Both the position numbers and the translations under genes were made by a program. From contig JABDKK010000002.1 of NCBI GenBank assembly GCA_013002265.1, positions 1 to 11,714 on the forward strand: 11,714 bases of DNA. Reading direction: 5' to 3'. Below the pieces are notes generated by a model. The model saw only the letters and a list, made by a program, of their open reading frames with translations, was not told the DNA's origin and did no database searches. Positions within the stretch are counted from its first letter, which is position 1. Every line of letters starts with the position of its first letter. Positions 6,879-11,714 of this stretch are shown piece after piece. The stretch is from Candidatus Nitrosopumilus sp. (lineage in GTDB: Archaea > Thermoproteota > Nitrososphaeria > Nitrososphaerales > Nitrosopumilaceae).

Positions 6879-6903
6879 GGGGTTTCTTTGAATTTTTGAA
6901 TAC

Positions 6904-7473
6904 TTGAGTAGCCAAGAATATAGACACATTGTAAGGATTGTCGGTAACGATATCCCAGGAGAAAGAAAAATTATTGTAGGATTGACTAAAATCAAAGGCA
7001 TAGGTTACAACTTTGCCACAGCAGTTTTAGATACTTTGAAAATTGATACAAATTCTCATATTGGAGATTTATCAGAAGAAGACGTTCAGGCTATTGAAAA
7101 ATTAATAACAGATCCTGTTGCAAGTAATTTTCCAACATGGTTCATCAACAGAAGAAAGGATATTGAGACAGGTAATGATTTGCATTTGCTAACATCAGAC
7201 ATACCATTTACTTTAAGAAATGATATTGAAAGGGAGAGGATAGTTGCTAGTTGGAGAGGTTATCGTCATCTTAATGGTCTAAAAGTAAGAGGACAGAGAA
7301 CTAGAACATCTGGAAGAAAGGGCGGTGCAGTAGGTGTCGCCAAAGCTGGTGGACAATCTGCTCCAGTAAAAGATTCTTCAGGTGGTGCTCCAGCGGCAGC
7401 AGCTCCTGTAGCAACTACTGAGGCTGCTCCTGCAACTGAAAAGAAAGAAGCTCCAGCGGAGAAAGCAAAATAG
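6904..7473 (+). CDS. rps13: 30S ribosomal protein S13 (archaeal uS13) with Ala/Pro/Glu-rich tail
   Basis: This is uS13 of the small-subunit head, which contacts 16S rRNA and the subunit bridges to the large subunit. Family marks are an N-terminal EYRHIVRIVGNDIPGERKI, a helix-hairpin-helix-like GLTKIKGIGYNFA (26-38), and the C-terminal basic signature RGYRHLNGLKVRGQRTRTSG (118-137). The archaeal/eukaryotic form (S18e-like) normally ends near residue 150. Here residues 148-189 are an extra low-complexity tail rich in Ala, Pro, Glu and Lys. The start is TTG at 6904, forced by an in-frame TGA at 6889-6891 with no other start codon between. The stop is followed nine bases later by rps4 on the same strand, an operon pair common in archaea. 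Confidence 0.96.
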   Translation: MSSQEYRHIVRIVGNDIPGERKIIVGLTKIKGIGYNFATAVLDTLKIDTNSHIGDLSEEDVQAIEKLITDPVASNFPTWFINRRKDIETGNDLHLLTSDIPFTLRNDIERERIVASWRGYRHLNGLKVRGQRTRTSGRKGGAVGVAKAGGQSAPVKDSSGGAPAAAAPVATTEAAPATEKKEAPAEKAK

Positions 7474-7482
7474 GTGTTTTGA

Positions 7483-8100
7483 ATGGGGGACCCTAAATAT
7501 CCACGAAGAGTTTGGAGAAAACCAAAAAGGCCACTCAATTATGAATTAAAGATGGAAGAACTAAAAACTATTGGAACATTTGGATTAAGAAGTAAAAGAG
7601 AGCTATGGAAAGCGCATACGGAATTATCCAGAGTAAGACATCAGGCTAGATCATTGCTTGCATTAGGACAAGAAGTTAGAGAAGAAAAAGAGCCAATATT
7701 GATGAAATCACTTGCACGAATAGGATTGGTAAGTGGTGATGCATCATTAGACGATGTACTAAACTTAACTCCAAATGATTTACTTTCAAGAAGACTGCAG
7801 ACAATGGTCACAAAGAAGCTTGGATTCAGGACACCATATCAAGCAAGACAAGCAGTAATTCACGGACATATCATGATTGGTGATAGAAGGGTAAACATTC
7901 CATCCTACACTGTCACTGTTGAAGAGGAAGATATTATTCATTTTTCACCTGAATCAAAGATTCCTCAAATTTTGGAAAAAGCCAAAGAAGAACCAGTTGT
8001 TAAGACTGCAACAGAAGAGTCGGAAGTAGGAGAAACCCCAGCAGAAACTGCGACAGCAGCAAAAACATCAGAAAAAGATGAAAGTTCTTCAACTGAATAA
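7483..8100 (+). CDS. rps4: 30S ribosomal protein S4 (archaeal uS4) with acidic tail
   Basis: uS4 binds 16S rRNA early in small-subunit assembly. The protein begins with GDPKYPRRVWRKPKRPLNYE, typical of archaeal/eukaryotic S4/S9e. The S4 RNA-binding domain spans about 102-160 (SRRLQTMVTKKLGF, ARQAVIHGHIMIGDRRVNIPS, then a VEEEDIIHF strand). Residues 168-205 form an added acidic Glu/Ala/Thr/Ser tail, echoing the tail on S13. The ATG follows the rps13 stop by nine bases, with a weak GGTG nearby. In many archaea rps11 and rpoD come next, but here the following DNA is a glmS relic instead. Confidence 0.96.
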   Translation: MGDPKYPRRVWRKPKRPLNYELKMEELKTIGTFGLRSKRELWKAHTELSRVRHQARSLLALGQEVREEKEPILMKSLARIGLVSGDASLDDVLNLTPNDLLSRRLQTMVTKKLGFRTPYQARQAVIHGHIMIGDRRVNIPSYTVTVEEEDIIHFSPESKIPQILEKAKEEPVVKTATEESEVGETPAETATAAKTSEKDESSSTE

Positions 8101-8151
8101 TAGAAAAAACAGTCTTAGCAAACAAGCCTCTAATTATCATATAGATTAGTC

Positions 8152-8625
8152 GTGTGTTAAATTATAGGATGTTTTGGAAAAGAAATTACTACTCCAATTC
8201 TTGTAAACGAATTAAAAAGAATGTAGTGACGTGGATACGACAGTCGGGATGGCAACAGAAAACGACAATCAAGTCTAGGTAAGGATGCTATTTACATAGA
8301 AAATGTAAATTTTGTAATTTTAGATAAAGATAAATTTCAAATTTTTGATTTTGATGGTGAGCAAGCAAAATACGGAATACTAAAGTTTCAAAAGAATTCA
8401 GAAACGCATGCAAAGGAGATTATGCTCATTTTACATTAAAGGAAATTTATGAGTAATACAATTCTCAATGATGGGGAAAAACAACAGAAGTGATACAGAA
8501 GACTACAGATTACATCAGACCTGCAAAAAATATCTATGTCACAGGAAGTGGTACGAGTTATAATTCAGCATTAATCGCCAAACAAATTTTTTCCAAATAT
8601 GGCAAAATCAGTTACTGTAAAGTAA
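8152..8625 (+). pseudogene. glmS-like glucosamine-fructose-6-phosphate aminotransferase, decayed remnant
   Basis: Fragments in several frames follow GlmS in order. The start is V/M-C-stop-IIGCFGKEITTP, where C2 would be the glutamine-attacking cysteine and the expected Gly codon is TAA (8158-8160). ILVNELKRM follows, then YRGYDS written as stop-stop-RGYDS, with a two-base loss before VGMATENDNQV. Then comes a jump of roughly 150 or more codons to DAIYIENVNFVILDKDKFQ and FDFDGE, a frame change, and YAHFTLKEIYE (the conserved HFMLKEIYEQ). After more stops it ends in the first SIS domain, TTDYIRPAKNIYVTGSGTSYN and SALIAKQIFSKYGKI. The second SIS domain is absent: the sequence runs into the 3' end of the convergent CobT gene, overlapping it at 8612-8625. 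The many stops, shifts and the internal deletion rule out a working enzyme. An intact glmS is presumably elsewhere. Confidence 0.88.
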
Positions 8626-9676
8626 ATAATCTCCGATATTCTTTTTCTGCCAATTCTAGAAATTTTTGGGAATTATTTCCAGTTTTAATCATTGATGAAA
8701 TTATACTGCCACCAGCACCTACACCTTCTTTTGCAAATCCATCTGAAAATGCTTTCAATCCAGGAAATTGAGAATTTTTCAGTCCTGGATCAATTGCGAA
8801 TGCAGGAATGTCTGCAATTTTTGAAATCAAATTCTTGAAATTTGCACTTTCATCACTTGTAATGTATGATGTAGTTCCAATTGCGGTGTTTTCATCATTA
8901 AATCCAATTTTTGAGGCAAAAGCAAGAATTGCAGTCATCTGAGTTCCACCAGCAAGCATTACTTTAGAAACCTCAGAAGCAGAACTTAGCATTCCTGCAA
9001 CAAAAGGAATCATAGGATCCCCAACTTTAGAAATTACACTATACGGATGATCTGAATCAATTCTTTTTAGAGCTGAAGTCACAATTTGGTTTTTTAATTC
9101 CACAGGATTGTTGGGTATGCTAGAACTGACTTTGGCATCATAACCGAATGCTCGTAAAACAGCTAATGAAGTGGTTGTTCCTCCAGGAATGCTCTCACCA
9201 ACAATTAAACAATCAGTAAGAGATGCTAAACTTCGTCCCACTATTCTTCCATAATCAACTGCATGTGATACTTCTGAATCAGTCATTGCATCTTGAATGG
9301 AAATATTTTTTCCAAAAGACATCCCAGTATCAATGAAAGGTAATTTTGGGGGAATTTTACTACCAGCATTTATTGTAATATGAGGTATGCTTGCAGATTC
9401 CAAAGCTGTTTTAGTTAACAAACCAGGAGTTGGTTTTCCATCAGGAGTCATTGGAATTTTATCAATTGTTTTACAATATCCATAATAGAGATATTCTGCA
9501 TCGGCTGGAGGAGTAAATTTTATAGAATCTTTATCTGCACCTGCAAAAGTTATTCCAGGTATTTCACATGTTTCAGTATAAGACATTACAAGAGAGAAGA
9601 GAAACTTTCCTGATTTTATGCTGTCAAGAAAATTTTGAGCCTTTTCTGTATTTCCAAATAATTCAAAATTTTCCAA
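8612..9676 (-). CDS. cobT: Nicotinate-nucleotide-dependent phosphoribosyltransferase CobT (archaeal type)
   Basis: A 354-residue member of the archaeal CobT family. It transfers phosphoribose from nicotinate mononucleotide to a lower-ligand base (dimethylbenzimidazole or similar) for the nucleotide loop of cobalamin. Visible motifs are a TPDGKPTPGLLTKTA segment (77-91), the glycine-rich GESIPGGTTTS block (160-170) with LRAFGYDA (174-181), MLAGGTQM (240-247) and KEGVGAGGS (316-324). The Glu of the last motif, E317, matches the catalytic-base glutamate of bacterial CobT (EGTGA). Length agrees with the archaeal family. The start is TTG: an in-frame TGA at 9694-9692 lies six codons upstream with no other start between. 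The gap to the upstream hydrolase stop is seven bases, with no clear Shine-Dalgarno, so translation is probably coupled. It is the third gene of its operon. The 3' end runs into the glmS relic. Confidence 0.9.
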   Translation of the reverse strand: MENFELFGNTEKAQNFLDSIKSGKFLFSLVMSYTETCEIPGITFAGADKDSIKFTPPADAEYLYYGYCKTIDKIPMTPDGKPTPGLLTKTALESASIPHITINAGSKIPPKLPFIDTGMSFGKNISIQDAMTDSEVSHAVDYGRIVGRSLASLTDCLIVGESIPGGTTTSLAVLRAFGYDAKVSSSIPNNPVELKNQIVTSALKRIDSDHPYSVISKVGDPMIPFVAGMLSSASEVSKVMLAGGTQMTAILAFASKIGFNDENTAIGTTSYITSDESANFKNLISKIADIPAFAIDPGLKNSQFPGLKAFSDGFAKEGVGAGGSIISSMIKTGNNSQKFLELAEKEYRRLFTLQ

Positions 9677-9683
9677 AGTATCA

Positions 9684-10292
9684 CTAGCCCATCATTTCAA
9701 TAAATTGCTGTTCAGTTCTTTTTTGCATAATGTGATTGGTAATTTTTTCCTGTCCAAGAGTAGAAGTTTCTGAATGACCATAATTATGTCCTGAATAAAG
9801 AACCAGATTATCATCCAAAGAATAAAGGACATCAAAGAGGCTGTGATACAGTTCTTTAGCACTACCTCCCGGTAAATCAATTCTACCACAATTTCCAACA
9901 AATAATGTATCACCGGAGAAAAGCTTACCATCACCTATCAGACAAATGCTATCTTTTGAATGTCCGGGCGTATGTAGAACTTTTAATTTTGAATTTCCAA
10001 ATTCGATATAATCTCCATCCTTTACAGAAATATCATGTTTTAATTCTGAAAGTTCATGTTGAATGATGGGAGCTTTTGTTGCAATATTAATTGCTTCATT
10101 TCCAATGGTGTGATCAAAATGATGATGAGTGTTTACAATGTATTTTATTTTAAGATCATTTTTTTTAATAATTAATTCTAATTCTATAAGGTCCCATGAA
10201 GGATCTATGATGATTGCTTCATTTGTTTCATCATCTTCAACAATGTAAGTAAAATTCTGCATATTTCCTACTTGGATTTGATGAACTTTCAT
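9684..10292 (-). CDS. Metallo-beta-lactamase-fold hydrolase, glyoxalase II-like
   Basis: A 202-residue soluble protein with the full metallo-beta-lactamase metal site. It has THHHFDH (H56, H58, D60, H61), H111 in TPGHSKDS, D128 in SGDTLF and H169 in YSGHNYG. These supply ligands for a two-metal centre. GRIDLPGG (136-143) is the conserved loop of the glyoxalase II and persulfide dioxygenase branch. It lacks the C-terminal substrate domain of classical glyoxalase II (about 250 residues), so it belongs to the short single-domain group found in many archaea. The substrate could be a thioester, but this is unproven. The ATG overlaps the epimerase stop as ATGA, and a strong Shine-Dalgarno lies 7 bases upstream. 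The genes upstream and downstream handle damaged NAD(P)H and nicotinate mononucleotide, so a link to nucleotide or carbonyl-damage metabolism is possible. Confidence 0.9.
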   Translation of the reverse strand: MKVHQIQVGNMQNFTYIVEDDETNEAIIIDPSWDLIELELIIKKNDLKIKYIVNTHHHFDHTIGNEAINIATKAPIIQHELSELKHDISVKDGDYIEFGNSKLKVLHTPGHSKDSICLIGDGKLFSGDTLFVGNCGRIDLPGGSAKELYHSLFDVLYSLDDNLVLYSGHNYGHSETSTLGQEKITNHIMQKRTEQQFIEMMG

Positions 10293-10936
10293 AGAATTCC
10301 CTCCTCAGCTTCTGGTGGAATCCCAATTTTTTCAGCATAAAGTTCTCCTGTCAAATCTTTTCTTTTTGGAATACCTTGTTTCATTTTATGAAAAGTTACT
10401 GTCATGTTGCATTTTGTGTAAATGTTTGCAGTTTCACCTGTTTGTGGATCTAATCCAGATGGAACATCAACAGCAAATTTGAAACACTCAGTTTGATTAA
10501 TGTAATTAATTGCAGATGCGTATGGCTCTCTAATTTCTCCAGAGATTCCAGTGCCCAATATAGCATCCACCATTATATCAGGTTTAAAGTCGACATTAAA
10601 AGAATCGCCTGAAATTAATTTTACAGAAGGCATTTTTTCTAAAATGGACCAATTCCAATTGCTTTCTTCAGTTTTAATTTTTTCAGTAGTTCCAAGTAAA
10701 ATTACTGTAACATTTGCACCGTAGCCTGCCAAATGTCGTGCCATAACTAGACCATCACCCCCATTATTTCCCAAACCAACAAAAATCAGAATTTTTTTTG
10801 ATTCCAGATTACCTTGTTTATCAACTAGTCTTCTAACAGATGCTGCGCCAGCATTTTCCATCATGAATTTTTTTAAAAAGCCCATATCATGACCGTTATT
10901 TTCAATTTGATACATTTGGTCTACAGTAATTTCCAT
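10289..10936 (-). CDS. nnrE: NAD(P)H-hydrate epimerase (YjeF N-terminal domain)
   Basis: A stand-alone NnrE of 215 residues. It interconverts the R and S forms of hydrated NADH or NADPH so that a dehydratase can restore the cofactor. Counted from the ATG at 10936, motifs are MEITVDQMYQIE at the N-terminus, MMENAGAA (25-32), the nucleotide loop GLGNNGGDG (54-62) with LVMARHLAGYG, DAILGTGISG (124-133), DVPSGLDPQTGE (157-168) and TVTFHKMKQG (179-188). The frame is open back to a TTG at 10960. I prefer the ATG at 10936 because family members begin near this point and a TTATTT box is centred 26 bases upstream. It is the first gene of the epimerase-hydrolase-CobT operon. Many bacterial and archaeal homologues are fused to the dehydratase NnrD. 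Here the C-terminal partner is absent, so NnrD must be elsewhere or missing. Confidence 0.92.
   Translation of the reverse strand: MEITVDQMYQIENNGHDMGFLKKFMMENAGAASVRRLVDKQGNLESKKILIFVGLGNNGGDGLVMARHLAGYGANVTVILLGTTEKIKTEESNWNWSILEKMPSVKLISGDSFNVDFKPDIMVDAILGTGISGEIREPYASAINYINQTECFKFAVDVPSGLDPQTGETANIYTKCNMTVTFHKMKQGIPKRKDLTGELYAEKIGIPPEAEEGIL
10299..10306 (-). promoter_or_regulatory. Strong Shine-Dalgarno for the hydrolase gene
   Basis: The minus strand reads GAGGAGGG, with GGAGG ending seven bases before the ATG at 10292. It lies inside the last codons of the epimerase. It is the clearest ribosome binding site in the window and fits an internal operon gene. Confidence 0.75.
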
Positions 10937-10958
10937 GATGTTCAAGAAAACAATAACC

Positions 10959-10966
10959 AAAATAAG
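10959..10966 (-). promoter_or_regulatory. TATA box of the epimerase-hydrolase-CobT operon
   Basis: The minus strand reads CTTATTTT. The TTATTT core is centred 26 bases before the ATG at 10936, which predicts a leaderless transcript and supports that start over the TTG at 10960. Confidence 0.5.
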
Positions 10967-10980
10967 AGTTTGGCAAACGG

Positions 10981-10988
10981 CTTTATCC
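10981..10988 (+). promoter_or_regulatory. TATA box of the translin-family gene
   Basis: CTTTATCC, with TTTATC centred about 25-26 bases before the ATG at 11010. It is back to back with the operon promoter on the other strand, in a compact divergent intergenic region. Confidence 0.5.
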
Positions 10989-11009
10989 TAGGTTTTAAGT
11001 TAATTAATT

Positions 11010-11624
11010 ATGTCATTAAGGAATGTAAAATCGTCATTAAATAAAATTTCAAAATCACTAGGGACCATTCAGGATTCTAGAGAATTTCTTTTAAAAAATA
11101 CTAGAGAAGTGATAATTCTTTGCAGTAGATCAATTATTGCAGTTCATAAAGGAGATTTGCAAACAGGCAGAAAAAATTTGAAACAAGCTCAAACATTATT
11201 AAAAAAATATAAGAAAAAAGCCATAGGAGATCTTAGAAGATACATCATAACGCCAGAACAAGAATTTGTCGAGGCTGCTTGTCTTGTGGCAATTGTTGAA
11301 AAAAAGCAAATCCCTTCAGATAAGAAATTAGCAGTGATGCCAGAATCGTATGTTTTGGGTTTACTTGATTGTATCGGGGAATTAAAAAGAATGGTTTTTG
11401 ATAAAATTAGGACAGAAGATATTGAAGAGGCCATAAGAATTTTCGATGTAATGGAGAATTTGTATCTGAATCTTTACACTTTTTCATTATATGATAAAGT
11501 TGTAAAAGAGGCCAGAAGAAAGATCGATGTAAATAGAATTCTTGTAGACGATGTCAGATCTGCAATTACTGAAGAAAAGAGACGTTCAGAACTAGTAAAG
11601 ACTTTGCAAAAACTAGAAAAATAA
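11010..11624 (+). CDS. Translin family protein (RNA-binding, TRAX/translin type)
   Basis: A 204-residue, almost entirely helical protein of the archaeal translin group. Signatures are SREFLLKNTREVIILCSRSI (23-42), the EFVEA helix (84-88), PESYVLGLLDCIGELKRM (111-128), and MENLYLNLYTFSL (148-160). A basic tail helix ends in EEKRR...LQKLEK. Translins assemble into barrel-shaped octamers that bind single-stranded RNA or DNA. TRAX-type members cut RNA using Glu/Asp residues in this region; the E123 helix and E84/E87 are candidates here, but which subtype this is cannot be decided by eye. Length is typical (about 200). The ATG is preceded by a well-placed TATA box and no Shine-Dalgarno, so the mRNA is probably leaderless. 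It ends eight bases from the 3' end of a convergent tRNA-Leu gene. Confidence 0.88.
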   Translation: MSLRNVKSSLNKISKSLGTIQDSREFLLKNTREVIILCSRSIIAVHKGDLQTGRKNLKQAQTLLKKYKKKAIGDLRRYIITPEQEFVEAACLVAIVEKKQIPSDKKLAVMPESYVLGLLDCIGELKRMVFDKIRTEDIEEAIRIFDVMENLYLNLYTFSLYDKVVKEARRKIDVNRILVDDVRSAITEEKRRSELVKTLQKLEK

Positions 11625-11632
11625 TTTTAAAG

Positions 11633-11714
11633 TGCGGGCGATGGGATTTGAACCCACGAACTCCTGAGAGACTAGCCCCTCAAGCTAGCGCCTTTGGCCA
11701 GGCTGGGCGACGCC
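11633..11714 (-). tRNA. tRNA-Leu (anticodon GAG), 5' end just outside the window
   Basis: Read on the minus strand, the anticodon stem CTAGC/GCTAG closes the loop TTGAGGG, giving anticodon GAG for Leu codons CUC/CUU. A long variable arm (CTC..GAG) marks a class II tRNA. The T arm is GTGGG-TTCAAAT-CCCAT. The 3' acceptor strand CGCCCGC (11640-11634) needs a 5' GCGGGCG, of which only GGCG is present, so about three bases lie beyond the right edge. The discriminator is A at 11633, and CCA is not encoded. No intron is visible in the anticodon loop. Confidence 0.92.

Noticed and set aside
7266..7538. Minus-strand open frame opposite rps13/rps4
   Set aside because: An antisense shadow of the Ala-rich tail of S13; no support of its own.
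8490..8771. Open frame of 93 codons as a small SIS-domain protein
   Set aside because: Only its first about 45 codons match the GlmS SIS1 domain. The rest is antisense to cobT, and the upstream DNA is the rest of the glmS relic.
9692..9934. Second minus-strand open frame inside the hydrolase gene
   Set aside because: A different frame of the same strand as a clear metallo-beta-lactamase-fold gene with all metal ligands.
10937..10960. TTG at 10960 as the start of the epimerase
   Set aside because: It would overlap the TATA-like element, and the added residues do not match the family's N-terminus; the ATG at 10936 fits better.
11189..11434. Minus-strand open frame inside the translin gene
   Set aside because: Antisense to a well-supported translin-family protein.

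Overview
The window looks like a piece of an ammonia-oxidising archaeon of the Nitrososphaeria (Thaumarchaeota), most like the marine Nitrosopumilus/Nitrosarchaeum group. The reasons are AT-rich DNA, archaeal-type ribosomal proteins S13 and S4 in tandem, an archaeal CobT, an archaeal translin, and a large secreted protein resembling the Nitrosopumilus S-layer protein. That protein also carries the IPDWIKNNAKWW C-terminal module that recurs in secreted proteins of this group. Lineage is inferred from sequence recognition, not from a search.

Layout. Positions 1-3680 (minus strand) hold a cell-envelope block: an S-layer-like protein, then a second secreted protein cut off by the left edge. Positions 3776-5661 hold a metal-transport block: an intact CDF-type metal exporter with three tandem C-terminal domains, meeting tail to tail the wreck of a ZIP-family metal importer. 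Two TTAG...CTAA dyads that look like metal-regulator operators lie just beyond the wreck (5678-5739). Positions 5759-6799 hold a small two-helix membrane protein, a convergent winged-helix protein, and a divergent 50-residue cysteine-rich protein. Positions 6904-8100 carry rps13-rps4. They are followed by a heavily damaged and internally deleted glmS-like gene (8152-8625). Positions 8612-10936 are a compact minus-strand operon: NAD(P)H-hydrate epimerase, a glyoxalase II-like hydrolase and CobT. On the right are a divergently transcribed translin-family protein and, convergent with it, a tRNA-Leu(GAG) clipped by the window edge.

Expression signals are consistent. Several first genes have a TATA-like box centred about 25-30 bases before the start codon, which predicts leaderless mRNAs. 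The one clear strong Shine-Dalgarno sequence is inside the epimerase-hydrolase operon. Four genes must start at TTG or GTG because an in-frame stop lies just upstream.

I see no mobile element, CRISPR array, prophage or obvious new multi-gene system. The points most worth a second look are the decayed ZIP importer with its possible operator pair, the triple-domain CDF exporter, the small cysteine-rich protein and the glmS relic.
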